A DNA stretch of 64,000 bases, taken from contig JBCCKF010000005.1 of the NCBI GenBank assembly GCA_039027435.1, positions 186,001-250,000 on the forward strand. Reading direction: 5' to 3'. The notes below the pieces were generated by a model that searched no databases, was not told the origin of the DNA, and worked only from the letters and a program-made list of their open reading frames with translations. This DNA is from CALBPI01 sp039027435. Lineage in GTDB: Bacteria > Pseudomonadota > Gammaproteobacteria > Steroidobacterales > Woeseiaceae. The translations under genes and the position numbers were made by a program. Positions 17,152 through 25,691 of the stretch are shown in pieces; within the stretch, counting starts at the first letter, position 1, and the number at the start of each line of letters is the position of its first letter.

Positions 17152-18987
17152 ATGCAAATTCGAAGGAATCTGTGCATTGCCGTGGCTGTGATGCTTGCCG
17201 CGTGCCAGAACGATAGTCCGGCGCCGGAACAGACCACCGAGGTACAGGAGTCCGTGGCCGATCACTCCGCCAAAGCTAATGCGTTCTTTGATCGGGTGTT
17301 CGACGAGAACGTTGCACGCAGCCCGATGATGCAAAGCTATCTCGGCATGAAAGGGGACTATGACCAGTGGGATGAGGTCTCAGAGGCACGTAGCGCAGAG
17401 GAGCTCGAACTCACCCGTGCGTACCTCGCCGAGGCTAGAGAGACGATCAACCCCGAGCTGCTCGATGCGCAAACGAAAGTGAGCTTCGAGTTGTTTGTTG
17501 CCGACATGGAGCGTGAGATCGAGGCCTACGAGTGGCGACTGCATAACTATCCGATCAATCAAATGAACGGGGTGCATTCACAGATTCCTTCCTTCCTGAT
17601 CAATATTCACCGGATTGCGGACGTGTCCGATGCCGAGGCCTACATCGCGCGGTTGAAGGGCGTGCCGAAACTCATCGATCAAACGCTGGAGCAGGTCGCG
17701 CTGCGGGCTGAGCAGGGCATCCTGCCGCCCAAGTTCACGTTTCCGTACGTCATCGAGTCTGCGCAGAACGTGATGAGGGGCAAGCCATTCGAAGCGGATA
17801 GCGACACGGACTCCACTTTGCTGGCCGACTTCCGGAGCAAAGTCGAGGCACTATCGATCAGCGACGAACAGAAACTCGATCTCATCGATCGTGCGGAGGG
17901 CGCTCTCGTTGAGTCGGTTGCACCTGCTTATCAGGACCTCATCGCGGCCGTGAGCCGGTTCGAGACCGAAGCGACCACCGACGACGGCGCGTGGAAATTG
18001 CCGGATGGAGAAGCGTTCTACAACTTCGCGCTGCAGGGCACCACGACGACCGATCTCACCGCGAGCGAAATCCACGAAATCGGATTGAAAGAGGTCGAAC
18101 GCATCCATGCCGAGATGCGCGACATCATGGCGCAGGTCGAGTTCGAAGGATCGCTGCAGGAGTTCTTCGTTTTCCTGCGTGAGGACGAGCAGTTCTTCTA
18201 CCCGGATACCGATGCCGGGCGCGAGCGCTATCTGACAGAGGCCACGGCCTTCATCGACGATATGCGTGAGCAGCTCGATGCGCTGTTCCTGCGCAAACCG
18301 AAAGCGGAAATCATCGTCAAACGCGTGGAGCCGTTTCGCGAACGTTCGGCGGGCAAAGCGTTCTACCAGCAACCCACACCAGACGGATCGCGACCGGGCA
18401 CCTACTACGCAAACCTCTACAGCATGGCGGACATGCCGGTGTATCAGATGCAGGCCCTCGCCTATCACGAGGGTATTCCCGGGCACCATATGCAGATCGC
18501 GATCGCTCAGGAGCTGGATGGGCTGCCGAAGTTTCGACGGTTCGGGCGCTACACCGCCTATATCGAGGGGTGGGGCCTGTACAGCGAAATCCTGCCGAAG
18601 GATATCAATGCCTACACCGACCCTTATCAGGACTTCGGGCGTCTCGCGATGGAGATTTGGCGTGCAGCGCGGTTGGTGGTCGATACTGGCATTCACGCCA
18701 AGCAATGGACCCGAGAGGAGGCGATCCAGTACCTGATAGACAACACGCCGAATCCGGAAGGCGACGCGATCAAGGCCATTGAGCGCTACATCCTGTGGCC
18801 TAGCCAGGCGACGGCTTACAAAGTTGGCATGCTGAAAATCCAGGAGCTCCGGGCGCGTGCGGAAACGGAGCTTGGAGATCGTTTTGATATCCGTGAGTTT
18901 CATGACGTCATTCTGCGAAACGGTCCTGTGCCCCTCGACGTACTTGAGACATTTGTCGATCGATACATCGCTCAGGCGCGTTCCTGA
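17152..18987 (+). CDS. DUF885 lipoprotein, putative zinc peptidase
   Basis: The 611-residue protein has a lipobox (VMLAAC, C17) and then a DUF885 domain filling most of its length. The zinc-binding signature HEGIPGHH is at about residues 440-447, and the third-ligand region GRYTAYIEGWGLYSE follows. DUF885 proteins are related to M32-like and other HExxH-type metallopeptidases and are usually periplasmic lipoproteins. The substrate is probably a peptide. A GAGAGATAGAGA-type purine-rich stretch precedes the ATG. The gene ends 25 nt before the likely trp leader region and so forms the trp operon's upstream neighbour. Confidence 0.9.
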   Translation: MQIRRNLCIAVAVMLAACQNDSPAPEQTTEVQESVADHSAKANAFFDRVFDENVARSPMMQSYLGMKGDYDQWDEVSEARSAEELELTRAYLAEARETINPELLDAQTKVSFELFVADMEREIEAYEWRLHNYPINQMNGVHSQIPSFLINIHRIADVSDAEAYIARLKGVPKLIDQTLEQVALRAEQGILPPKFTFPYVIESAQNVMRGKPFEADSDTDSTLLADFRSKVEALSISDEQKLDLIDRAEGALVESVAPAYQDLIAAVSRFETEATTDDGAWKLPDGEAFYNFALQGTTTTDLTASEIHEIGLKEVERIHAEMRDIMAQVEFEGSLQEFFVFLREDEQFFYPDTDAGRERYLTEATAFIDDMREQLDALFLRKPKAEIIVKRVEPFRERSAGKAFYQQPTPDGSRPGTYYANLYSMADMPVYQMQALAYHEGIPGHHMQIAIAQELDGLPKFRRFGRYTAYIEGWGLYSEILPKDINAYTDPYQDFGRLAMEIWRAARLVVDTGIHAKQWTREEAIQYLIDNTPNPEGDAIKAIERYILWPSQATAYKVGMLKIQELRARAETELGDRFDIREFHDVILRNGPVPLDVLETFVDRYIAQARS

Positions 18988-19054
18988 ACATATTCACGGG
19001 CGGGGGTTATCGATGGGCTTGACGATCACACATGCGCCATCGATACTCAGCCTC
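18988..19054 (+). other. Upstream region of the trp leader
   Basis: This 67-nt stretch contains no convincing gene. It includes the putative trp promoter elements described separately. It also holds a second in-frame ATG at 19013 that could extend the trp leader peptide by 14 residues, with a modest GGGGGT stretch 5-10 nt upstream. No terminator for the DUF885 gene is visible here, so read-through into the trp leader is possible. Confidence 0.5.
19019..19047 (+). promoter_or_regulatory. Putative trp operon promoter (-35 and -10)
   Basis: TTGACG (19019-19024) matches five of six bases of the -35 consensus. After exactly 17 nt, GATACT (19042-19047) matches four of six of the -10 consensus. Initiation would fall near 19054, directly at the ATG at 19055. 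A leader transcript starting there would be nearly leaderless, which is a problem for the leader peptide. The longer peptide starting at 19013 would instead need an upstream promoter. The assignment is therefore tentative. Confidence 0.4.
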
Positions 19055-19108
19055 ATGAACGAGAGAGCAACTCAGAACGGCAACCAGCGCTGGTGGCACA
19101 CCTCCTGA
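19055..19108 (+). CDS. trpL: trp operon leader peptide (two adjacent Trp codons)
   Basis: A 17-residue peptide MNERATQNGNQRWWHTS is encoded upstream of trpE. Codons 13 and 14 (19091-19096) are TGG TGG, which is the hallmark of a tryptophan-sensing leader. The stop codon at 19106-19108 is located inside the predicted 1:2 hairpin, as required by ribosome-mediated attenuation. No Shine-Dalgarno sequence precedes this ATG. An in-frame ATG at 19013 with a weak GGGGGT upstream would give a 31-residue form with the same end. Leader function is strongly supported, and the precise start is uncertain. Confidence 0.85.
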   Translation: MNERATQNGNQRWWHTS

Positions 19109-19168
19109 ACAGGCGGGTGACAGCGACTTATTGACAAAGCTTTCTCGGAACAAAATCCAACCCGCTTG
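19099..19168 (+). promoter_or_regulatory. trp attenuator: 1:2 hairpin and 2:3 antiterminator
   Basis: Region 2, CAGGCGGGT (19110-19118), can pair with region 3, ACCCGCTTG (19160-19168), in nine base pairs including one G-U, which forms an antiterminator. Alternatively, region 2 pairs with CACCTCC (19099-19105), giving a 1:2 hairpin of about seven pairs with one bulged C and a six-nt loop. Region 3 is also the left arm of the terminator at 19159-19188, so the structures exclude each other. A ribosome stalled on the Trp codons (19091-19096) would cover region 1 and favour the antiterminator. This is the classic trp logic. Confidence 0.8.
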
Positions 19169-19193
19169 TGCTGACGCAGAAGCGGGTTTTTTT
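19159..19193 (+). terminator. trp attenuator terminator hairpin
   Basis: AACCCGCTT (19159-19167) and AAGCGGGTT (19180-19188) form a nine-pair perfect stem with a 12-nt loop, followed by a T run at 19187-19193. This is a textbook intrinsic terminator located 45 nt before the trpE start, inside the transcript. It should stop transcription when tryptophan is plentiful and the leader peptide is translated without stalling. Confidence 0.9.
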
Positions 19194-19238
19194 ATGCGGT
19201 GACGATTGCTACCGCGGGGACAATCAGAGAGAACATAG

Positions 19239-20633
19239 ATGGCACAGGCATCGGCTTTTGACATCCTGGCAGACACAGATACGCCGGTCTCGGCGTGGCT
19301 CAAGCTGAAAGCGTTACGGCCGCGCTACCTGCTCGAGAGTGTGGAGCAAGGTCAGCGAGTCGCCCGTTTTTCGTTTCTCGGATTTGGTGACGTTCGATTG
19401 ACGCGCATCGAAGATGGACAGCTTCGCGATGCGAGTGGTCACGCCAGCGCCGCCCCGCAGACGCAAGACGAGTTGCTGGACGCACTGCGCGGCGCCCTCG
19501 AACAAGCACCCGCGTTGTTACCGGAGTTGCCCGAAATTCCATTTCGGGGCGGACTTGTCGGTGTGGCTGGGTACGATGTCGTGCGCCGATTCGAACGACT
19601 GCCGGATGCGCCCCCGCCGCCGTCGATGCCCGAGGCGGCCTACATGGCGACGGAGTCTTTACTCGTTTTTGACCACCTGACTCGGCGCGTAGCCCTGTTG
19701 CATTCCGGCGAGCAAACCGATCGTGTTCGCCTGAGAGATCAGGTGGTCGAGCTCTTGCGTGGCCCTTTGCCCGTAAGCGCAGGCGCTGGCGGGCAAGTCG
19801 GTGAGGCCGCTGCCAGTTTGTCCAGAGCTGAGTTTTGCGAGCACGTCGCGGCGGCACGCGAACACATTGCGGCAGGCGATATCTACCAGATTGTCTTGTC
19901 GGTCTGTTTCTCCGGAAAGACCGACGTGCAGCCCTTCGAGGTCTATCGCGCTTTGCGTTTGTTGAACCCCTCGCCCTACATGTTCTTTTGCGATTTTGAT
20001 GATCTTCAGGTGGCCGGGTCCTCGCCGGAGGCGCTGGTTCGACTCTCGGGATCGTCGGCGTCTTTGCGTCCCATCGCCGGCACACTGCCGCGCGGTGACA
20101 CCGAAGCCCAGGACGAATCGAACGCGGAGCGACTGTTGGCCGATCCAAAGGAGCGCGCCGAACACGTGATGCTCGTCGATCTCGCTCGAAATGATCTTGG
20201 TCGTGTCGCTGCTCCAGGTACTGTCGGGGTATCGCCCTACATGTCGATCGAACGCTACTCCCATGTCATGCACATCGTCAGCGGCGTAGAAGGGCAGCTA
20301 GACGAAGACAAAGATGCCTTCGATCTTTTTGCTGCGGCTTTTCCCGCCGGCACACTGGTCGGTGCGCCAAAAGTCAGGGCAATGGAGCTGATCGATGGCT
20401 TTGAGCCAGTGGGTCGCGGCTTGTATGCGGGTACTGTCGGGTACTTTGGCCAGGGTGGCGATATGGACCAGGCGATCACCATTCGAACACTGGTGTTTCG
20501 TGATGGTGAATTCAGCTTTCAGGCCGGCGCCGGCATTGTTGCCGATTCCGTGCCCGACAAGGAGTATGACGAGGTACTTGCAAAGAGTGCCATTCTGAGA
20601 CGTGCGTTGTCGCTGGCGGGAGAAGGGTTGTGA
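19239..20633 (+). CDS. trpE: Anthranilate synthase component I
   Basis: The enzyme (464 residues) makes anthranilate from chorismate, using ammonia delivered by TrpG. It carries the N-terminal RYLLESVEQGQ element, part of the tryptophan-binding feedback site in TrpE, and the chorismate-binding motifs PIAGTLPRG, AGTLVGAPKVRAMELI and IVADSVPDKEYDE. The LLES element and its position after the trp leader favour TrpE over PabB. Only GAGAGA-type purines precede the ATG. The stop is overlapped by trpG by 4 nt (GTGA). It is the first structural gene of the trp operon. Confidence 0.95.
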   Translation: MAQASAFDILADTDTPVSAWLKLKALRPRYLLESVEQGQRVARFSFLGFGDVRLTRIEDGQLRDASGHASAAPQTQDELLDALRGALEQAPALLPELPEIPFRGGLVGVAGYDVVRRFERLPDAPPPPSMPEAAYMATESLLVFDHLTRRVALLHSGEQTDRVRLRDQVVELLRGPLPVSAGAGGQVGEAAASLSRAEFCEHVAAAREHIAAGDIYQIVLSVCFSGKTDVQPFEVYRALRLLNPSPYMFFCDFDDLQVAGSSPEALVRLSGSSASLRPIAGTLPRGDTEAQDESNAERLLADPKERAEHVMLVDLARNDLGRVAAPGTVGVSPYMSIERYSHVMHIVSGVEGQLDEDKDAFDLFAAAFPAGTLVGAPKVRAMELIDGFEPVGRGLYAGTVGYFGQGGDMDQAITIRTLVFRDGEFSFQAGAGIVADSVPDKEYDEVLAKSAILRRALSLAGEGL

Positions 20634-21235
20634 GTGCAGAGCACGCGGTTCGATTGTTGATGATCGACAACTACGACAGCTTTACCTACAACCTCGTCCA
20701 GGCGTTTGCCGCTCAGGGTGCTGAAGTTCTGGTCCATCGAAACGATGTGTTGAGCATCGACGAGGCGAAGGCGCTGCAGCCCTCGCATCTCGTGATCTCA
20801 CCGGGCCCGGGGCGTCCGGAGGATGCGGGTCGGTCTCTTGAGATGCTGGAGGGGTTTGCGGGCACATTGCCGATCCTCGGCGTTTGTTTGGGTCACCAGA
20901 GCATCGTTCAGCATTTTGGTGGTGAGATCGTCCGCGAGAGAAGGCTCATGCACGGCAAGACGTCCGAGATTTCACATGATGGCGCAGGTGTCTTTGCGGG
21001 TCTCGAGCAGCCCATGCAAGTGGGTCGTTACCACTCCTTGGGTGCGAACGCAGAAGCGTTGCCCGAGTGTCTTTTGGTCACCGCGCAAACCGACGAAGGC
21101 GAAATCATGGGGGTACGCCACCGGGATCTGCAGATCGAGGGTGTGCAGTTTCACCCTGAGAGTGTCCTGACGCCGTCCGGAGATGCGCTGATGGGCAATT
21201 TCCTGAAAAAACGTGGAGGGCAGCGCGATGAGTGA
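20630..21235 (+). CDS. trpG: Anthranilate synthase component II, glutamine amidotransferase
   Basis: The protein (201 residues) is a class I glutamine amidotransferase that feeds ammonia to TrpE. It starts with LLMIDNYDSFTYNLVQ, has the nucleophile cysteine in GVCLGHQSI and the His/Glu pair in VQFHPESVLTP. The GTG start overlaps the trpE stop (GTGA). In many bacteria the same protein also serves PabB, which is possible here because no pabA is visible. Length and motifs are complete. Confidence 0.96.
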   Translation: MSAEHAVRLLMIDNYDSFTYNLVQAFAAQGAEVLVHRNDVLSIDEAKALQPSHLVISPGPGRPEDAGRSLEMLEGFAGTLPILGVCLGHQSIVQHFGGEIVRERRLMHGKTSEISHDGAGVFAGLEQPMQVGRYHSLGANAEALPECLLVTAQTDEGEIMGVRHRDLQIEGVQFHPESVLTPSGDALMGNFLKKRGGQRDE

Positions 21236-22250
21236 TTGGTCGGCCGATTTGGAGCAACTGATCGCAGGTGTTTCGCTCGACGAGTCACGTGCTTCCAGCT
21301 TGATGTCCGCGCTTGCCGCCGACACCCTTCCGGCGGCGCAAGCCGGCGCGATGCTCGCAGCGTTGGCTGGAAAAGGTGAAACCGCTGATGAGATCAGGGG
21401 TTTTGCGCGCGAGATGCGGGCGCGGGCGGTGCGCCCGCCACTGACAGACCGCGAAGGCGCGGTGGACTGCGTGGGTACGGGCGGCGACGGCTCAGGCAGC
21501 TTTAATCTGTCGACGGGCGCGTCACTGCTGGCCGCCGCTTGTGGCGTGCCGTTGATCAAGCACGGTAATCGTTCGGTATCGAGCAAGTCGGGCAGTGCCG
21601 ATTTACTCGAGTCTCTCGGTGTCAGCCTTGGAGACACGCCGGAGGCCGCGGCGGCGCTGTACGAAGCGACGGGATTCACTTTCCTTTTCGCGCCGGTCTA
21701 TCACCCCGCGATGAAGGCCGTAGTGCCGATTCGCAAGGCGATGGGTGTACGCACAGTCTTTAACATTCTGGGTCCGCTGACGAATCCCGCAGCGCCACCG
21801 TTTGGTGTGATCGGTGCTTATTCGGAGCCGGTCGCTGAACTGATGGCGCACGCGCTCTCCGGCCTGGATATGCAGCGGGTATTCGTGGTGCATGGGCACA
21901 ACGGATGGGATGAGGCGACCCCGGTTTCCTCCTTCACACTGTTTGATGTTCGCCCCGGTGAGGTGACGCGTCACGAGCGCGCTCCGGAGGACTATGGCGT
22001 GTCGAGTTGCAAGGCGGACGCGCTTGCAGGGGGCGACTCGGCCTTCAACGCTGACGGTTTGATGAAGGTGCTCGATGGCGCAGACAGCGGTGCGCATCGC
22101 GATGCGCTCGCGATGGGTGTCTCGTTGATGCTCGAGGTTTCCGGTCGTGTTGACGACCCGAAATCGGGAGTACGAACTGCACTGGAGTGTATCGAGCAGG
22201 GCACGGCCATGGAGTTTCTGACATCGCTGCGCGAGGCCGGTCGTGGCTGA
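21228..22250 (+). CDS. trpD: Anthranilate phosphoribosyltransferase
   Basis: The enzyme (340 residues) transfers phosphoribose from PRPP to anthranilate. The PRPP-binding GTGGDGSGSFNLST and the anthranilate site KHGNRSVSSKSGSADLLE are intact, as is VRTVFNILGPLTNP. The ATG at 21228 is chosen because GGAGG lies 8 nt before it. An earlier in-frame start at 21213 would place that ribosome site inside the gene. It overlaps trpG by 8 nt, consistent with coupling. The trpC gene in turn overlaps its 3' end by 8 nt. Confidence 0.95.
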   Translation: MSDWSADLEQLIAGVSLDESRASSLMSALAADTLPAAQAGAMLAALAGKGETADEIRGFAREMRARAVRPPLTDREGAVDCVGTGGDGSGSFNLSTGASLLAAACGVPLIKHGNRSVSSKSGSADLLESLGVSLGDTPEAAAALYEATGFTFLFAPVYHPAMKAVVPIRKAMGVRTVFNILGPLTNPAAPPFGVIGAYSEPVAELMAHALSGLDMQRVFVVHGHNGWDEATPVSSFTLFDVRPGEVTRHERAPEDYGVSSCKADALAGGDSAFNADGLMKVLDGADSGAHRDALAMGVSLMLEVSGRVDDPKSGVRTALECIEQGTAMEFLTSLREAGRG

Positions 22251-23073
22251 TTTCCTGAACGCCATGGCCGACAGCAGTGCGGCACGATTAACGCAGGCAA
22301 GGCTCCGCCATGACGACGCGCAGATTCTGCAGTTCGCCGAGGTAGCTGCATTGCCCAAACCGCTGTCGTTGCATCGTCGGTTCAGTGTGATCGCTGAGAT
22401 CAAGGCGAATTCTCCCGCGGAGGGTGCGCTCGCCACTCGCGAGCTGGATCGCGGCGCTTTGGCCACAACCTATTCAAAGCATGGGGCGAGCGCCGTTTCC
22501 GTACTGACCGAACCGGAGCGATTCGCGGGTGATCTGGAGCATCTGGCAGAGGTCGCGAGCGTTCTTGGAGACGCGTCCATTCCCGCGATGCGCAAGGACT
22601 TTCTGGTCGATCCGTATCAGGTCGCCGAGGCACGAATTGCGGGTGCAGGCGGTGTGCTGTTGATCGTTGCGATGCTCGAGGATGCGATGCTGGAGCGAAT
22701 GGTCGCCATCGCCGAACACCTGTCGCTCTTTGTCCTGATCGAGTGCTTTGATGCAGATGATCTTGAGCGCGCCGAGCGCCTGCTCGACGGTGAGACGGCC
22801 CTGAAGCATCTTCAGGCGGGACAAATAATGCTCGGCATCAACACCCGCGATCTGCGCACGTTGGAGGTCGACACGGAGCGCCTCGCGCGGCTTGCGCCTC
22901 GCCTGCCGAAGGATGTGCCCGTCATTGCGGAGAGTGGCCTGAAGGTTCCTGACGACGCGGCCAGAGTCGCCGATATGGGTTATCGCGGCGCGTTGATCGG
23001 CACCGCGCTGATGCGGTCCAATGCTCCCGGTGAGCTTTTGCGCGCGTTCGTCGACAGGGGGCGGGGGCGATGA
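22243..23073 (+). CDS. trpC: Indole-3-glycerol phosphate synthase
   Basis: The TIM-barrel enzyme (276 residues) closes the indole ring. Motifs include FSVIAEIKANSPAEG with the catalytic lysine, AMRKDFLVDPYQVAEAR, and MLGINTRDLRTLEVD. It is not fused to TrpF, unlike in enteric bacteria. The GTG start at 22243 overlaps trpD by 8 nt. The 3' end overlaps trpF by 4 nt. This monofunctional arrangement with trpF separate is normal outside the Enterobacterales. Confidence 0.95.
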   Translation: MADFLNAMADSSAARLTQARLRHDDAQILQFAEVAALPKPLSLHRRFSVIAEIKANSPAEGALATRELDRGALATTYSKHGASAVSVLTEPERFAGDLEHLAEVASVLGDASIPAMRKDFLVDPYQVAEARIAGAGGVLLIVAMLEDAMLERMVAIAEHLSLFVLIECFDADDLERAERLLDGETALKHLQAGQIMLGINTRDLRTLEVDTERLARLAPRLPKDVPVIAESGLKVPDDAARVADMGYRGALIGTALMRSNAPGELLRAFVDRGRGR

Positions 23074-23681
23074 AGGATTTCGTCAAGATCTGCGGCCTCA
23101 GAAGTGCGGACATGATCGAAGTGGCCGTCGACGCGGGTGCGAATGCTATCGGTCTTGTGTTCGCACGTTCGCCTCGCTCGGTGAGTGTCCCGGAGGCTGT
23201 CCAACTGAAAGCTGCACTCGACGGACGTGCGGCGCTGATTGCCGTTATGCGTCATCCCGCTCAACAGTTTGCCATGGAGGTCCTCGATCGGGTTGCTCCC
23301 GATTGGCTGCAGACCGATGCGGGCGACTACGCGTCGATCTCGTTGCCGGAGAATACCCGGGCGCTGCCGGTGTTCCGCGATAATGAGCGACCAGACCTTC
23401 AGACATTGCCGGATCTGTTGTTGTTTGAGGGCGGCGACAGCGGCACTGGTGAGACCGCCGACTGGTCGATGGCGCGAGGCGTCGCCAAATCACACACTAT
23501 GGTGCTGGCGGGCGGGCTGTCACCGGAGAACGTGCTGGATGCGATTCGTGAGGTCGGTCCGGCGGGAGTGGATGTTTCAAGCGGTGTAGAGGTACGTCGC
23601 GGGGAGAAAGACGCCGGAGCGATCCGAGCGTTCGTGGCCGCGGCCCGAGAGGGGTTCGCAGAAATGGGTAGCCGGATATGA
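23070..23681 (+). CDS. trpF: Phosphoribosylanthranilate isomerase
   Basis: The enzyme (203 residues) performs the Amadori rearrangement of phosphoribosylanthranilate. It opens with VKICGLRSADM, containing the general-base cysteine. It also carries LAGGLSPENVLDA and GVDVSSGVE, the phosphate-binding loops. The ATG overlaps the trpC stop as ATGA, and its own stop overlaps trpB in the same way. Length is typical of the monofunctional form. Confidence 0.95.
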   Translation: MKDFVKICGLRSADMIEVAVDAGANAIGLVFARSPRSVSVPEAVQLKAALDGRAALIAVMRHPAQQFAMEVLDRVAPDWLQTDAGDYASISLPENTRALPVFRDNERPDLQTLPDLLLFEGGDSGTGETADWSMARGVAKSHTMVLAGGLSPENVLDAIREVGPAGVDVSSGVEVRRGEKDAGAIRAFVAAAREGFAEMGSRI

Positions 23682-24934
23682 GCAATATGATTGATGAATC
23701 GCAACACGCATCGCTGTTGAGTGCGCTGTTGCAAGGAGACCTGCCAGATGCGCGCGGCAGGTTCGGACCCTTCGGTGGCCGGTATGTACCGGAAACGCTG
23801 GTGCCGGCGCTTGAGCGCCTGGAAGCTGGGATCGAGCGCTGGCTGCATGACCCGGAGTTTGAGCGCGATTTCTGCCACGAGTTGCATGAGTGGGTTGGCC
23901 GCCCGACCTCAATGACGTATGCACCCGGGCTCAGTGCCGCCTGGGGTGCTGAGGTTTATCTAAAGCGCGAGGATCTTGCCCACACCGGGGCTCACAAGAT
24001 CAATAACGCCATCGGGCAGGCGCTGCTGGCCAAGCGCCTCGGTGTGCAGCGTGTGATTGCCGAAACGGGTGCCGGTCAACACGGTGTGGCGTCGGCAGCC
24101 GCTTGCGCACGTGTCGGTTTGCCTTGCCGCGTCTACATGGGCGCGGTCGATATGCAGCGCCAGGCGCCGAACGTCGATCGGATGCGACGACTGGGTGCGG
24201 AGGTGGTTGGTGTCGAATCCGGCGACAAGACGCTGCGCGCGGCGATCGACGAGGCACTGAGAGACTGGGTGTCGGACCCCAATGGCACCTACTACCTGCT
24301 GGGTTCGGCGGTTGGACCTCATCCGTACCCGTATCTCGTGCGTGAGTTGCATCGGTGCATTGGCGACGAGGCACGCGCGCAGTTCAAAAAGCGTACTGGC
24401 GGACTACCAGATGCGGTGTTTGCTTGTGTCGGAGGTGGGTCGAATGCCATCGGACTGTTCCACGCGTTCCTGGGCGACAGCGACGTCAATATTTTTGGTG
24501 TGGAAGCGGGTGGCATCGGTCATGGGCTCGGGGAGAACGCCGCGACGCTCGCCACAGGTACGCCCGGTGTGCTGCAGGGCAGCTACACGATGATCCTTCA
24601 GAACAAAGATGGTCAGGTACAGGAGACGCAGTCGGTGTCGGCGGGACTGGACTATTCTGGCGTGGGCCCGGAGCATGCATTTCTGCAGGCAATTGGGCGC
24701 GTGAACTACGTCAGCGAAGGTGATGAGGAGGCGTTGGACGCTTTGGCGGAGTGTTGCGCCAAAGAAGGCATTCTGACGGCGCTCGAAACCGCGCATGCGT
24801 TTGCGGGAGCGCGACGCTGGGCGCGTGAGAATCCGGGTGCCACAATCCTTATCGGCAATTCCGGCAGGGGCGACAAGGACATGCCGACCCTGATTCAATA
24901 TCCCGTAGAGGACCGTACACATGCAACCACATGA
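23678..24934 (+). CDS. trpB: Tryptophan synthase beta subunit
   Basis: The PLP enzyme (418 residues) condenses indole with serine. The lysine that binds PLP lies in KREDLAHTGAHKINNAIG, and the phosphate loop is GGGSNAIG. GRFGPFGGRYVPETLV near the start is a family signature. The N-terminal extension of about 25 residues before it is longer than in Salmonella. The ATG overlaps trpF by 4 nt and the end overlaps trpA by 14 nt. It is the canonical TrpB1 type, expected to form the alpha2-beta2 complex with TrpA. Confidence 0.97.
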   Translation: MSNMIDESQHASLLSALLQGDLPDARGRFGPFGGRYVPETLVPALERLEAGIERWLHDPEFERDFCHELHEWVGRPTSMTYAPGLSAAWGAEVYLKREDLAHTGAHKINNAIGQALLAKRLGVQRVIAETGAGQHGVASAAACARVGLPCRVYMGAVDMQRQAPNVDRMRRLGAEVVGVESGDKTLRAAIDEALRDWVSDPNGTYYLLGSAVGPHPYPYLVRELHRCIGDEARAQFKKRTGGLPDAVFACVGGGSNAIGLFHAFLGDSDVNIFGVEAGGIGHGLGENAATLATGTPGVLQGSYTMILQNKDGQVQETQSVSAGLDYSGVGPEHAFLQAIGRVNYVSEGDEEALDALAECCAKEGILTALETAHAFAGARRWARENPGATILIGNSGRGDKDMPTLIQYPVEDRTHATT

Positions 24935-25691
24935 ACGTATCACCGAATCTATTCGCGCTGCGGCCGATGGGGCGCTCGTGCCGTTCGTCACCGCCGGTTT
25001 CCCAACGAAACAGTCTTTTCGGGAAACCCTGGATACGATCGCTCCCTACGCCGATGTGATCGAGATCGGTGTACCGTTTTCGGACCCGATGGCCGATGGC
25101 ATGACGATTCAGCGCACCAGCTTCAAGGCGATTGAGAATGGTGTGACGTTGCACTGGATCATCGAGGAGCTGCGTGAGCATCACGAGCGAGTGGGCAAAC
25201 CGTTCGTGTTGATGTCCTATCTAAATCCGATGTTGGCTTACGGGCTCGAAGCACTGGCGCGCGACGCCGCTGCCGCCGGCGTATGCGGTTTCATCGTACC
25301 GGATATGCCCTACGAAGAATCCGACGGACTGCGTGCTGCTCTGGAGGCGGAAGGTCTCGGTCTCGTGCAGCTCGTCACCCCGGCTACGCCACCAGAGCGT
25401 CTGCGCATGCTGTGCGAGGCGAGCCGCGGCTTCGTCTATGCCGTCACGGTCACCGGGATTACAGGCGGTGGGGGTACCAGCGGCTTCAGTGCTGAGACCG
25501 AGCGTTATCTGGCTGCAGTTCGTGAAGCCTCAAACCTGCCGGTCTGTGCTGGCTTCGGTGTGCGCAGACGAGAGGATGTGGAACAGGTCGGGGCGCATGC
25601 TGATGGTGCGATCGTCGGCTCAGCATTGCTCGAGGTGCTGGAGCGCGGTGAGAGTCCGGGCGAGTTTTTGAGCGTATTGCGAGGCTCGTGA
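24921..25691 (+). CDS. trpA: Tryptophan synthase alpha subunit
   Basis: The TIM-barrel subunit (256 residues) splits indole-glycerol phosphate and channels indole to TrpB. Catalytic residues are in VIEIGVPFSDPMADG (the glutamate and aspartate pair). Other signatures are VPFVTAGFPTKQ, GFIVPDMPYEES and FGVRRREDVEQ. It starts 14 nt inside trpB and ends in a 4-nt overlap with the DUF2007 gene, extending the operon by one gene. Confidence 0.96.
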   Translation: MQPHERITESIRAAADGALVPFVTAGFPTKQSFRETLDTIAPYADVIEIGVPFSDPMADGMTIQRTSFKAIENGVTLHWIIEELREHHERVGKPFVLMSYLNPMLAYGLEALARDAAAAGVCGFIVPDMPYEESDGLRAALEAEGLGLVQLVTPATPPERLRMLCEASRGFVYAVTVTGITGGGGTSGFSAETERYLAAVREASNLPVCAGFGVRRREDVEQVGAHADGAIVGSALLEVLERGESPGEFLSVLRGS

